Below are positions 1-12,271 of a stretch of 64,000 nt of DNA, in pieces. The notes under the pieces are model-generated. The model worked only from the letters and a program-made list of their open reading frames with translations, was not told the DNA's origin and ran no database searches. Numbering within the stretch: position 1 is the first letter of the stretch; every line of letters begins with the position of its first letter. This DNA comes from Schistosoma mansoni (lineage: Eukaryota; Platyhelminthes; Trematoda; Strigeidida; Schistosomatidae), in assembly GCF_000237925.1 (NCBI RefSeq), contig NC_031496.1, positions 6,125,801 through 6,189,800 on the forward strand. Direction: 5' to 3'. The position numbers and the translations under genes are program-made.

Positions 1-360
1 GTTACAGGTTACTGATAGACGACATTCACATTACACTTGCCAATTGTGTTTGTCATTTATTTCTCTATTGGTATTAATGAATCTGTAAGTTATTATGTCA
101 AGCACAAGTGAACCAAACACTATTGAATGAAATGAAACTTGAGGTGAATAACGATGAAGAATTCATGTATAACTATGACAGCAAATTCTCGATTTTGACG
201 AACTAGCAATGAATCTTGTTATTCATAAGGGTTCAATGAGCAGTAATTGTTACGAAATAGACTATGTTGGCCACAATAGACAATTGTGATGCTAGATAAT
301 ATAATATAAGTGGAAAGATCATCGCGAATGTCAAGCAATCTGTTATGGTTGTCACGAGGA
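1..360 (+). repeat. Dispersed repeat, inverted partner at 16590-16940
   Basis: By eye this stretch is similar over most of its length to the reverse complement of 16590-16940 (shared pieces include CATTCACATTACACTTGC and AATCTGTTATGGTTGTCAC). The two copies are clearly diverged. I see no coding potential, and the family is unrecognised. The two copies lie upstream of the first and second Kunitz genes but in opposite orientation and at different distances, so they do not look like part of a simple gene-block duplication. Confidence 0.55.
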
Positions 361-1424
361 AAAATCGTTTTAACAATGATCTCTTATAAAGAGCCATTTT
401 GACCAACTAGATCATTCATACGACAGTGACCTAGTCAGACCTACTTTCGTTCTCATTTAACCATATATTTTGTCTTTTCCTCTCCACCATTCAGACTTGT
501 ATGAATTCGATTGCTTTCAATCAATTCACCAAACGTTTGAAGTTTATTCTTCCATTCATTGAGATTTTAGAAATACATAAATTTTATTATTCATATTTTA
601 CACTGAGGCTCAAATTATTCGAGACTATCAAGGCAAACCTTGGTCATTCTATTCATAACGGTCTACCAGCATTTGAGCAGCGGTGGTAGCAAAAGCCAAT
701 TATATGTAAACTTGGAGGAATTTATTCCAGGCACTCTTTTATTCAGATAATCGATGTGATAAGAAGCGGAAAATGTAGGCGTCTCAACTCGTAGTATTAC
801 TCGTTGTGAGTGTCCATACAGATAATGCTCAATAAGACGAACAGACAGACATTGGATGAAATAGTGAGTATACAGATATGCATATAACCACTCATGAGAA
901 TGATATGGACATAGATACTAAGAATTACACGTGCTATAGGTCAGTATTTCCTAGGGGAAAATACAGTTGTTAGGAATGTTAAATTCATTTACATCCCATC
1001 TTCATATTCGTCTCATTCATTTGGTTCTTCGAGATTGTTTTCGACTACTAGTTAATATTCAGTAAACAGTTCTATTACTGATAAATTCAGAACGTATGGT
1101 ATAAAGCATGTTGATTCGCTATGTGATATCATTAAGTATTTATTCAAACTAATAACACTGGCTATATTTATCATCATTATTATCATTACCATCATCATTA
1201 CTCTACCCTAACCCTTGAAACAGTAATTTCCACTTTCACAATTGATTGATCACTGGATGGTGATCAATGTCATGTGTGTCAAGTCGTTCTTAGTGCGAAT
1301 CGAATACTATCGATCAAGTTACAATGTGGCCACTAGTCTAGGTGGCTCGACACTGCGTGCACTATGTTGAGATAAGATGGTGGTTGGAGGCGCCTTTCGT
1401 CCTATTGATTTAAAATTTTAAAAA
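361..1424. other. No gene seen; AT-rich, small simple repeats
   Basis: Nothing coding is supported. A short ATC/ATT-rich simple repeat lies around 1170-1200. Confidence 0.5.
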
Positions 1425-1770
1425 TTTAAAAATCTACGAATTCATCTGCTCCTGTGGAGAAAGCTGTATTGGGCTCAGTACCAGACACCTGACCCAACGA
1501 GCTAGTGAAACACCTCCCTTTGTGGTTGGTAAAGGATATCATCAAAAGTATACACAGCTCTGTTCTATTACACTTGATCGATAGCGGTCATGTAGTAGAT
1601 AGAAATAGATCATTTAAACTTATTTAACGCAATCATACTAGTTTTGCTTATAGGGTTCAATCTTGCCTCTTACATCTATCAGAAGCTATGGCAATTAGAA
1701 CTTACAATCGAAGCCTTTGTACTCATGAGATATTTGCAACACCTTTATCTTTTCTTTGGCCGAATCAGCC
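1425..1770 (+). mobile_element. Penelope-like element fragment (GIY-YIG endonuclease region)
   Basis: Translation of the start reads IYEFICSCGESCIGLSTRHL, the cysteine/YIG-type opening of the GIY-YIG endonuclease domain of Penelope-like retroelements. Further on, a piece resembling the C-terminal EAxAIRxY motif of the same domain can be read. It is an old, broken fragment without a reverse transcriptase. Related fragments are at 10357-11270, 46736-46915, 57698-57890 and 58382-58690. Confidence 0.6.
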
Positions 1771-1837
1771 TTAATAAAAGATCTTATTTATTAATACTTC
1801 CTATACTCTTTGTTAATCTATTTTTTGTTTAATTTTA

Positions 1838-1962
1838 TAGTTGAAATCACAATAGGAGGAAACGGCCTTCCAGTGCTTCCAAGTTTTCCATAGTGACCTA
1901 GCTTCAATTGACTCATGATCTCAACTATATAAAATCACTAAAATCTCCCCAAAACCCCCTTC
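1838..1962 (+). mobile_element. HHR-SINE2 fragment (3' half)
   Basis: Contains the family's GAAACGGCC hammerhead end, the conserved CAGTGCTTCCA segment and the tail TAGCTTCAATTGACTCATGA followed by the CCCC-TTCTGAT end. The tRNA-like head and most of the ribozyme core are missing. Confidence 0.7.
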
Positions 1963-2004
1963 TGATGACAATAATGATAATAGCCTAGTGAAGGAGAAAT
2001 TGGG

Positions 2005-2280
2005 TGGGGACAACCAATTTATTGTTTACTACTAAATTACAAAATCTCTTGGTAAAATATGAAAGCCATACACTGAATACTTCATTTGGTAATTTCCATC
2101 ATTTGTCCTCCACATCCTATATGATTCTTCCAAGTAGCGATTCCTTTCTATTTCCCTTTATATTCTTTTCAACTCGATCTTCTTAGCCTTCTAGTGCTAA
2201 GTTTTCCATTTTCGATTAGTGTTACATACTACTTATATCTGTTAACATAAGTAGCAATACACCATAAAAGTAGTAACAAT
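2005..2280 (+). repeat. Unclassified 300-bp dispersed repeat R3, copy 1
   Basis: Shares with 15000, 43061, 50350 and 62678 the order: gGGGACAAtc..., ACAgAATcTCTTgGTAAAAT, an ACCATACA-type word, then CTACTTATAT...ATAAGTAG, a short inverted motif near the 3' end. Better copies start with TGTAGTGA-like bases, so a solo LTR is possible, but no target-site duplication was found. All five copies lie on the same strand. Confidence 0.6.
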
Positions 2281-2289
2281 TTGTTACAT

Positions 2290-3880
2290 AAATTTATGTT
2301 CTCTTCAACGTAATAAATTGAAGTAAACTATATATACTTCAACAGATATGTATACATTTCTTTAGATAATAGGCGTTTCTTTCTATTTTCAATCTAATTC
2401 TGTACAAATCCATTCTCCAAAGTGAACTGCTACTATCATGACCCGGATTCACTTTCTTCCTACTTTATTTAACTGTTTTATTCATTAATTTACAATTAAC
2501 TAATAATATTACTAATTTCTATAATTCAATAAGCCTAATGGATTATGATTAGCTGATTAATTAATTAATTATTATTTGTAGTGTATCCTTATTTTGTTTA
2601 ACCCCGTCTATATGCACTAAACATGATCATCGTCATCATTATCAGCATAATTACTCCTTATATTATTATTAATATCATTACTATTACCATTAGAGTTGGA
2701 AACTCCTTTTTCTCTTATTTTCTACACGGTATTGCTTTTTCCTGCAAAATAAGTTAGTTTTAAAACTTCGGTTTCATGCCTATCTCAGTCGCGTAGTTGA
2801 ACGGATTGATGGTATTAACAAACAAGTTTAAAGCGATTTAAACTTCATATGCTGTTTAACTTATTACAGTCTGGCTAAAAACTTTATTCATTTTCAGCAT
2901 ATATATATAAATGATTTTAATGGAATTTCTCACAAAATGATTTCAATATTTCCTGAGTTATTTTAGGTCTTCATCAGTAGTTCAATCTCTTGGACAAGGC
3001 TTTAGAATAAAGAGATTTTTGTTAAGAAAGGGGTTCGTTTCCACACTTTCAAACCTCACATTACGTGACGAAAGTTATAATTTATTCACTTATTCAATGA
3101 ATATTCTACAGTTGACACTTATCATGATATATATCGAGGGAACAGCTTTCACAAAGTACTAGTTAATTCGTCATCCGACACAGTTCAAAACAGAATCTTC
3201 AACGAAAACTATCTACATTATCATTTTTTCTTTGAATTATGATCAATTTACTAATTATTTGTAGTTTAAGCATGATTGAATTTGTATTTTAGCATTGAAT
3301 GAAGGGTCATACCGCTGGATATCCTGCAAATGATCTGTACATGGAATAAATCTCTTACGCTCTGATTTGATCTGAATCAACGACTTCAATAGTTCAGGTT
3401 TTGTTAAACGTTCATTACTTTGCCGAAACGCTTTTTCGAATTACTTTTGCTTTCTCACCATCAACTAACATCTTTAATAATAATAACAATTACCATTTGT
3501 TAAATCGAATAAAGAAGGTATCGTCTCAACGACATCAAGACATTTCTTGGTAGCATTTCCGAATGTTCAGTGAAAATCAACCACAAATCGTACTATACAA
3601 AACGGTTATGTGCAATGTGTGTGGGGTAAATGAAAAAAGATTAATAGTTTGTAAACATGGATTAGGTGGTTTAAATTGAATGGAGCTTTTTTTAACGTTA
3701 TTCAGAACAAGCTTTGTATATACTTACGATTACTGACAGGGCTCACTACGCTATTAAGGAGCATGTGATTAATAATGTTGTTCATCGAATAAACTGATTA
3801 TCAGATACACATGAATCACATCGTTATTGTATACACCTACTCGATTTAAAACCTATTCATAATGTAAACAAACGGATTAT
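2290..3880. other. No gene seen upstream of first Kunitz gene
   Basis: AT-rich with short TAAT repeats near 2555-2575. No repeat family I recognise and no supported coding exon. Confidence 0.5.
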
Positions 3881-3887
3881 TGAATGA

Positions 3888-3897
3888 TATATAAATA
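3888..3897 (+). promoter_or_regulatory. TATA-like box of Kunitz gene K1
   Basis: TATATAAATA lies 28 nt upstream of the ATG of K1. If used at the usual spacing, transcription would begin only a few bases before the start codon, so the leader would be very short. Inferred from sequence only. Confidence 0.45.
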
Positions 3898-3924
3898 AAG
3901 GTGAAATATAACCTGTAAGTAAAG

Positions 3925-6900
3925 ATGTTCTCCTTTTGTTTATATGGAACATTACTACTTATATGTGTACAAAGTGTTGCATCATATCGAAAAGGTTAGT
4001 TATTGTGAATTGTTTTACTTGTGTTTACATTGTAATAACGTATCATATGGTAATCAATGGATAGTTTTTAAGACTGGTAATGTATTGTAGAATGCTTAAA
4101 TATTCTGTAAACGAAGAACAACTTGGTTGATTTATTTGGATGAACTAAAGTGAATCTGTGTGGTCAAAGGATCAGAAAATGTTTGAGAATAGTTACTAAT
4201 GACAAATCAAAGTTACAAATAATATAACAGTTTTCCCCAAAGAACTATTCAGATTTGATAAGGATTCAACTATATAGGCGATGAATAGTGTAACACCGGA
4301 AAACAATCAATCATTTTATAAAACGTGTTCGGTCTCAACTGTCAGCGTTATTGGGCTGGGAACTCTAAATACAAATTCTTCTCTAGTTGGGACAATCATA
4401 GTCTACCGAATAACTCAGTGATAACCTAACTGATACGGAACTAGGTGACAAAACTGTAAATTCTACAGAATACACCAGTTTTACCGAAATCATAGCAATT
4501 TCTTCTTGACAAATGACCAGTGGCATAAAGCACTGATAGAATCTTTCATTCTAACCCCCTAACCATTGTATATCAAAATACGGTAGACCCAATGATGATG
4601 AACTGAGATCGGTGACCACACTTCAAACTAGCTTCCCGAATTTAGTAGGCTGTAATTGCTAGATATTCGTAATATTTAATATTACCAGATGATCAACAAT
4701 AGTTTTGTTATTGATGCCTAATTGATGATTAACGCGTGTCAAAGTTTTAAATGAAATCTTCACCTAAATTATTGTTAACTTAGCTAAAGCAACAAGATAT
4801 CTTCCTAATAACAAAATACTTATTTTATTTATGTTCCAGGAAATTCGGACTGCCTTTTAGATTATGACGAGGGCATATGCAGAGCTCTATTGAAACGTTT
4901 CTACTACGACAGTGTAAATCAAACTTGTGAAATATTTTATTACGGTGGATGTCTTGGAAATGGAAACAACTTTCTAAGCAAAGAAGAATGCGAGCGGAAG
5001 TGTGGGGGGCAGTAAGTATTCTGACAAAATGAAACTTTTCATGATTATGTCATGGTATTATGCTATACGAATACGAATTATAAACTGTTCCGAAGCTTCT
5101 CTGTAGCCAGGTGTTCGGTATTTATGAACAATATGCTTGTAGTTGGTATCATCCGACGATATGAAAGTTTTCAAAAGTCTATCTTGAAAATAATAGACCT
5201 ATTGTCTGGGCGATTTCTAACGTAACTACGATACGGCGTGTCTCACATAAAAAATCTCATCAGTAGGCCGTGTTTATAGTTCTTTAAGCCAATTTCTCTT
5301 GAAGCGGTAATCAGGCTATCAGGTTGTCAGTGCTTCATCAAATTCATTCTTTGTACCACGCAACTACAGAAAACATAATCTTTACACGACGTATTTTGGC
5401 AGGGAGTGACAGACATAAACATTCTTTGAGCAGCACCATGGATGATCTTTTCTCAATCACTTACTTTTACTTCCTCCCAATATTTATACTCTACACACAC
5501 CCCGAAACACTCCTGTGAACTCTCATATTTCCATGCCCGCCACCACGGATAACAACCTGTGTTCATGAAATACTTTTCCGGGTCTCCCCAAATTTTACCT
5601 CTAATTACATCCTAAAGCATTCCATTTTCTAACAAAGATCACAAGCTAGATATTTTGAATTCAGTTCCACCGGTGTCTGCTGTTTGCGAAGTCCTCATAC
5701 GGGGCCTTTGTATGGCTGCCTACGTTCATCGCCAATGTAATATTAACTCTCGAAGCTTCTCAATATTTCTTTACGTGAAGAATTGAAGGCAGCCCCTCAT
5801 TACCTTTCAAGTTTGCACACACCCTTGTCTTCGATACTCTGTAAACCGATTCTTTGGGAAACAAGTGTATCTTTTTGACTATGCACGGTGAGAAAACTGA
5901 AAGGTAAGGACACACATTATTGTTCCTATCCAAGACTTATCTGATTACTGATCGAATGGCGTAGAAGATGATGCATACGACAGGCTTTCTGAATAATAGT
6001 ATTAACTCCTATACATTCCCCCACGATCCCCAATAATGGATGTGTGATCTCGATTATGTTAAATATGTAGGATAAGATTATTCGTAAGCTGATTTTAGTT
6101 GTTAATTTTGTACTTGATGATAGATTTTATACACACTTGATGGTTAAGTTTAGTGGCTAGTTGGTTTTCTGTAATGCAAATTGTAGGTAATTACTTTCAT
6201 ACTGTCTTGCACTTATAGTGGTACTATATTGTCTTCGCTACATTCAATAGACTTTGTATGCATCTTTGTTGATCAGTCACACTGCTATTACTATCCAACA
6301 GCTGAACCGATTATATGATCCATCTCATGAAAAAAACAACTCTGAAATCCTCATCCTTATCTATGGAAAGTCCTTAATCCATCTCCATATATTCACAGTA
6401 AAAGATCTATCTTTTTTATTACTTTAAGTACTGGTATTTTTTTCTAAACAAAAATTAACAATTATCGTGTTCCATTCTTTAGACTGACACTAATGGATGT
6501 TTTCTATTTTCTGTAGGATTTACATGACAGAAAAGTCATTCGGTGAGTGTATCGACTTTAAAATACCTATTTAATTGTAGTACATCAACATGATAAACTA
6601 GGGAAAGACACAATGGTTTTATTCTACTTGAAACGTTATGGAAGGGAATATTGTTTTCACATACACCAAGTTCTTCTTAAGTTGGAGATATTCAAGCTAC
6701 TATTTGTTCTGTAGTTTGATACTGAATGTATTATTTGCTATGATATAATTATTGTGTTTCATCTCAGCGAGGAGTTGTGACTCTTTATCGTTGGATAATT
6801 CTTTATCATCTCAACATCAAGAGTTTTGCACCGATATTCAATGATTTGTTTATCATCTATCATACCTCGGTACTTTTTATCTACAAATTATTAATCAAAT

Positions 6901-8826
6901 AATCATTGGAACTCATCTATTTTAATCTAGTAGATAAGTATCAGAAGGGGATTATGTGGAGATCTTGATAATTTTATATAGTTGAAATCATGAGTATATT
7001 GAAGCTAGATCACCATAGAAAACCTAGAAGCACTGGACGACCGTTTTGTCCTATTGTGAGACTCCTTAGAAGTGCGCATCCACGATCCCAACTCGCAATA
7101 TTCGAACCCAGCTCAGTGGTCTATCGGTTAAGTGCTCTGGCATGAGACTGGTAGGTCCTGGGTTCTGATCTTGCGAGGTGGGATCGTGTATTCGCATAGC
7201 TGGGGAGTCCCATAAGAGGACGAAACGGCCGTCCACGGTTTCCAGGTTTTTCATGGTGGTCTATCTTCAACTGACTCATGATCTCAACTATATAATAGAT
7301 AAGCGTTAAAAACATTCACTTTATTTCGAAAACATCCTGTAAAGTACGGTATGAGAAACATAATTCTATACATAATCCCACATTTATTACGTAATCTGTA
7401 CATGATCTATGTATCCTTATATATTTAAAAGGAAACAAGAGATCATATTTCTTTTATGTGAGTAGATTTATTTCTTTTGTCAACGGTTCTTTCATGCGTT
7501 TATTGTCTTTAACGGTTTTGTAGAAACAACTAAACAAATGGAAACCACATCAACATCGATCGATCGATCAGGTACATTATTTGATTTTTCCAAAGTATTT
7601 CATGTTAGAGTATTGTTTCAAACCGTTAATGTGTAATTTTCAAGTTTATCGAAGTCCATCTAATTGCAAGTTTGTTTTGTATTTGTGAAATATGTTGATC
7701 CAACTGCACAATTTATACTGTTTCCTGCCATATAAGTCAGAACACAATATAGGGATAAATTAGTCAATAATATCGTTGGATGCCGAATTGAAATGTTATT
7801 GGCTTCCAACAATTTACATGTCGATACATGTCAACAGTCTATATGAATATCATTGCTGAATATCTGTCAGTATGATCGTCAAGTTTCACCTGTTATGGTT
7901 TGATAGTTGACACTTCGATATGTCCTATGCTCAATCGCAAATACTGATGCTTCCATTTGTGTTGAGAATGGTTTAAGAGAGATGTTTAGTTAGTTATTGT
8001 AAGATGGTTAATCGTTGTCATTTGTGGATACACTTTCAGTACTTATGATACACCAAAAAGCACCTCATAATTGAGTACTCTATATTATATAGTTAACCTC
8101 TGGATTATGCTATTTGCTATTCCTGTTTACCTTAGTGCAAAATGTTTCCCTTGATCAAGATAACCTTATTATACAAACTACTGTGATGTAGCTTGACAAA
8201 AAGACTCATAAAATTAAGTAGTTCAAAAATAGTTATTGTCTTATTAAAATAGATCTAAATATGCCTGGAAAGCCTTCAATGAATTCTGCTTATAATCCAA
8301 GTATCTATTTATGGGCCATTGTTTTCCATTTAAATATAGCAATAATTAGTCAAAATATGTTTCCTAATGTGAGGCTAAAACATGTACTGACGTCATGAAA
8401 AACATTCAAATTGTTCGACTGAAATTAAAATTTGATTTCCTAGTTACCTTTTCGATTATCTATTGATAGAACTAATTGTCTTGGTTTAAAGAAATAAGTA
8501 ATTCAATACTATTGTGGGACTCCTCAGCAGTGCGCATCCACGACCTCATCTCGCGAGATTCGGCCGTCCAGTGCTTCCAGGTTTTCCCTGGTGGTCTAGC
8601 TTCAATTGACTCACGCTTTTAACTATGAAAATACTAAATCTCCACAAAACTCCGTCTGATTATAATACTTAATTCTGTCACTGTTTTTTGACAAATTTCA
8701 GATAATACTGAAACAACAATCACTACTCAGAAACCACTCAGCGTTGGTGCTAAAATAGTCCTAGGTATTCTGGATATCAAAAACAAAGTTTCCAATTTAT
8801 TCAAGAAAATCAAAGGTGAAAAATAA
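3925..8826 (+). CDS. Secreted Kunitz-type protease inhibitor K1 (146 aa, five exons, C-terminal tail)
   Basis: Exons 3925-3994, 4840-5011, 6517-6542, 7524-7571 and 8702-8826 all have GT-AG borders and matching phases (1, 2, 1, 1), giving 441 nt including the stop. Exon 1 encodes a signal peptide (hydrophobic YGTLLLICVQSVAS). Exon 2 encodes one complete Kunitz/BPTI domain with canonical Cys spacing (8, 15, 7, 12, 3) at residues 28, 37, 53, 61, 74 and 78. The P1 residue after the second Cys is Arg38 followed by Ala, which predicts inhibition of trypsin-like proteases. Two micro-sized exons (26 and 48 nt) and exon 5 encode a Thr/Ser-rich linker and a lysine-rich amphipathic C-terminus. Family knowledge: schistosomes secrete Kunitz inhibitors with a C-terminal tail (SmKI-1 of S. 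mansoni is of this type); K1 resembles that class, but orthology is not proven here. The introns carry HHR-SINE2 copies. Exon 4 contains a short ATCG tandem repeat. Confidence 0.88.
6940..7297. mobile_element. HHR-SINE2, fold-back copy in K1 intron 3
   Basis: Begins with TATCAGAAGGGG and a minus-oriented arm, then continues with a plus-oriented tRNA-like part, ribozyme region and tail. A TAGATAAG direct repeat on both sides may be the target-site duplication. The ribozyme core in the plus arm reads CTGGGGA instead of CTGANGA, so it is probably inactive. Confidence 0.75.
8512..8668. mobile_element. HHR-SINE2 short fold-back copy in K1 intron 4
   Basis: A minus-oriented CTCCTCAGCAGTGCGCATCC piece joins directly to a plus-oriented GGCCGTCCAGTGCTTCCAGG tail ending in AAATCTCCACAAAA. 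The tRNA-like part is largely missing. Confidence 0.7.
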
Positions 8827-9032
8827 CTTGGACATCTTTTTCAATTTATAAATGTTCTCAATGATAATACCTCACATTCTCCTTTAACATTTTCATAAAC
8901 TATTCCAAGAATATTAGATGAATTATGATTCGAAATACAAGATATTAACGAAAAGAATTGTAACAGTTTTCATAATGAACAATGTACAATGTCGAATAAT
9001 CTCCACGAATTCATGTCCCCGTTGATTATTTG

Positions 9033-9245
9033 TATACTTACTTACTTACATACTTATGCCTGTTACCCCTCGTTGAGGAGTATAGGCCACCTACCGGTAT
9101 TTTCCATTCAACCCTCTCCTGAACAGTCTTTTCCAGTTGTTATTCATCCTTTTCATATCTGCTTCAATCTCCCGGCGTAATGTGTTCTTTGGCCTTCTTC
9201 TTTTCCGCTTCCCTTTAACAGTCCAAGTTAGGGATTGCTTAGTGA
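9033..9245 (-). mobile_element. RTE-type LINE 3'-end fragment
   Basis: Starts (plus view) with an ACTTACTTACTT simple repeat followed by GCCTGTTACCCCTCGTTGAGGAG and TTTTCCAGTTGTTATTCATCC. This is the order seen at the 3' ends of the larger RTE copies at 38245 and 49815. A short tandem 3' tail fits RTE elements. Strongly 5'-truncated. Confidence 0.6.
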
Positions 9246-9417
9246 TGTAAATTATTTGTAGAAGTCTTGATTATTTATTATTTTGACAAAAATTTGTCTT
9301 CGGATCATTCAGATATATTCAGATATGACATAATTAATAGTTTAAATATTTTCATAGAATATTCAAAAAATAAAGAATCATCGAGTAAACAGTTGTTCTA
9401 CAGTTTTAATTCAATAA

Positions 9418-9832
9418 ATATGGAAAACCACCATGGAAAACCTGGAACCACTGCTTGACGGCCGTTTCGTCCTATTGTGAGACTCTTGAGCAGTGTGCAT
9501 CCACGATCCCGTTTCGCAAGGCTCGAACCCAGGATCTACCAGTCTCGCGCGTGAGCACTTAACCGATAAAAAACTGAGCTGACATCCAACGGTGTTAATG
9601 TCTAACTTCAACCGATCCACGAAATTGAGCAACTATTCACCAATGTCATAAGTGAGTTGATATCTCCCAGCAGACGTGGTAGGTCCTAGGTTCGAATCTC
9701 GTGAGGCGGGATCGTGGATGCGCACCGCTGAGGAATCTCACAATGGGACGAAATGGCCATCCAGTGCCTCCATGTTTTCCTTGGTGGTCTAGCTTCGATT
9801 GACTCATGACCTCAACTCTATATATCTTATAA
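9418..9832. mobile_element. HHR-SINE2 fold-back copy
   Basis: A minus-oriented copy with B-box-like AGGCTCGAACCCAGGA runs to about 9675. It is followed by a plus-oriented partial copy from the B box (GGTTCGAATCTCGTG) through a ribozyme region and tail. The plus ribozyme retains CTGAGGA and GAAA, but helix I carries a mismatch. Confidence 0.75.
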
Positions 9833-10350
9833 AGGCCAAAATAAGGCCTACCTTAATGAATTTGACAATGTTATATATTATAATTGGTAAATAATTCCCA
9901 TCGCTTACGACATAAACACTTCAATATATGTATAAGAGGAATTTCGTAGTGTTAGTCGAGGTAATAATAATACTAGTAATAAAAATAGATGTGTTTCCAA
10001 CATAATTACGATAAAACAATTGCAATGAATTGGGAAAGATGAATGTGTAGATTATGAAAGATAAAAACAGAAATGGATTTGGGTGAAGAATAAGTGGTTT
10101 ATAATGTCAAGTTTAGGCATCTAGTTTTCCATTCTTTGATGATGGTAAATATAGAGTCTGGATATACATCTTCTGGTCAATTGAGTTAGGCTTTCTGAAG
10201 TTGATCCAGTTTGTCTCAGCTAACTAGAGAAGTCATAATGTAGCTTCTTTAGGTAGATTGTTTGGAAATTGATATAAGACAGAGAAGCGTTTTATTTTTC
10301 TTCTGGTTAGTTTTCTACGGGATGAGGTCGCTTACCCAATGCTAAACCAT
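9833..10350. other. No gene seen
   Basis: AT-rich spacer without a recognised repeat or supported exon. Confidence 0.45.
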
Positions 10351-10356
10351 CCACCT

Positions 10357-11270
10357 TTATCCGGACTTGGGGCCGGCAATAGCCTTCGGAGGAGCTACAC
10401 GCGGAGTTAAAACAGAGAAGGCTTCATCTATTTTAATTTGGTTTTTATTATCGACCATATGAGAAAGAATGTTGCTGTTAATCGATTTAATGGATCTTTT
10501 TTCCCAACCAGGCGGGTACATGTTCACGAACACACAAGGATAAAGCCATCTGAGTGCGTACTGAGTAACTAGCTGCAGAGGAGCAGATGAATTAGTATAC
10601 TCACACGAAGTAGCTACCATCGGCAACCTATGGTTGATTTCTTGTGTAAGTATTAGTTTGGTTGAGAAGAATGTTTGCTTGAAATTTTAACTATACATAT
10701 TAATATATTAAGACCAATTTAAATTACAGAATACTATTAGATGCCCATCATTCGGACTTGTATGCTTGTCGTATTCAGTAACTATATTCACATCAAAGAA
10801 TTTAACAATTATCACTAACCATAACGAGTATCATTTACAGCACGGTTATTTTTATATTTCATTGTGGTAAAAATATTTTCGTCTCATCTTAAAAGTTTCT
10901 CCGGTTCGTCCAATGAAATGATTGGTTTTAAAATGGTAATTATTGGTTACATATTTCTGAAGAGTAATATATAACACTCGATCACCTTTCCGCCAAGATA
11001 TGAACGTAAATAACTTAAAAATTATTAGCTCTATTGTTTCGAACGTTCTCATGAATACCGATAACGTATTCTTGAGCACGTTGTATCTGGTAGCTGTCCA
11101 ATCCCTTGGAGCTTTGAAGAGTGCCATCATAAATTATGAAAGGGCGACATACTGTGATTATGTGCTTCTTAATTCTCATTTCCATAAGAATTAGAGGCCT
11201 TACATAAAAATCATTTGCAATATCATAAAGAGCGTAATTTATTAAATGAGTGAGATCAACCTTCAATTGT
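10357..11270 (-). mobile_element. Penelope-like element remnant (GIY-YIG part)
   Basis: Minus-strand translations include HFIGRTGETF (the YIG-R-T motif) and, further on, YPPGWEK and SINSNILSHMVDNKNQIKID, which follow the usual order of the Penelope-like GIY-YIG domain. An old, broken copy in several frames. No reverse transcriptase core is recognisable. Confidence 0.55.
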
Positions 11271-11404
11271 AATGTTAAAGGTTTGCGATCTGTAGTCTCT
11301 CAACTGTTCTTCCGCCTGATATTCACTCGAAATGTGTTCAGGTGAAAAGAAATATTCAGACGTGACAGTTTTTCGTAGTTTCCAAAGCTATCTTATAGTT
11401 TAAA

Positions 11405-11545
11405 TTCATTTAGTATTGTTTGTTTTAATCTTCCAGTCGATGTGTTAGGAGTACAACTGGTCAGTCTCTAATTAGCATATGTGCATACTGTGCGTGTTGC
11501 CTCGATATAGCCTTAATTCACAAGCATGGTAAGCAGAGATGGATA
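11405..11545 (-). mobile_element. Sm-alpha-like SINE, 3' tail only
   Basis: Reverse complement of the Sm-alpha tail (GCTTGTGAATTAAGGCTATA, TGCACATATGC, GATTNAAACAAACAATACTAAATGAATTTA). It lies head to head with the plus-oriented copy starting at about 11560. Confidence 0.75.
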
Positions 11546-11559
11546 CTAAATGAATTTAA

Positions 11560-11770
11560 ACTTCACCTCATCGCACAAGCAAGAAGCTATCAGTACTCAG
11601 TGGCCGAGTGGATAACACGACGGCATTTGAAGCGAAAGGTACTGGATTAGAGTCCCAGAGTGAACATCAACTCTGAGATGCAGGTACATCCAACTGACGA
11701 GTCCCGAATAAGCCGTAACGCACGTCCTGGATTCCACTGCTAGCCACTATCCATCTCTGCTTACTATCTT
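11560..11770 (+). mobile_element. Sm-alpha-like SINE with decayed hammerhead
   Basis: Has a tRNA-like head (A-box-like GTGGCCGAGTGG, B-box-like GGATTAGAGTCCC), then the hammerhead region at 11686-11742 and GCTAGCCACTATCCATC. The catalytic GAAA has become GTAA and stem II is mismatched, so this ribozyme copy should be inactive. Confidence 0.8.
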
Positions 11771-11938
11771 ATAGTTGTTGTCAGGTGGTTGCCATCAAAT
11801 AACAACTATTCCCGCGTCGCTATTCATAACTATTTGTCTGTTCAACTCATACAGCTGAGCATCCAAAAAAGACTTTATTCCATAATTTGGAATACATCAC
11901 AGTAACAATACAGTGTTGTTTATAGTTTCGCGAGTAGC

Positions 11939-12271
11939 ATGGTTTACAGAAAGATGCCACAAGTACCGTTGACGTTATCTGAAGCATATGAGTCTCAGAT
12001 CGAAGCATTTAATTCCAGGAATAAATAAATATCAGGAATCCAAAAGAAAAACAGTCCCAACTATCGAATGAACGTTGATTCGGATGCCAAGTTAAGTCAT
12101 GAAGAATATGGTGTTTCAATACACTCGGAAGAATCCAGTGACAGAGACAACGAAGGCAAAGACGCTCATGATAACAGACTGTGTGACATGACATCTTGTT
12201 CAGTAGGGATGATTAAGCAATTCGAACCAAGGGACCAAGAGAAGGCTATTTTAAGGCCATGCGCAATTTGA
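11939..12271 (+). pseudogene. Unrecognised ORF with one in-frame stop
   Basis: From ATG 11939 one frame runs to 12271 with a single stop at 12026-12028, giving about 110 codons in total. The composition is unlike the neighbouring repeats: it begins MVYRKMPQVPLTLSEAYESQ and the second part is Asp/Glu/Ser-rich. It could be a decayed exon, a retrocopy or chance. No family is recognised and no splice sites were confirmed. Confidence 0.25.

Noticed and set aside
1644-1832. Hydrophobic ORF as a membrane protein
   Set aside because: Lies over a Penelope-like fragment in a different frame; no independent support.
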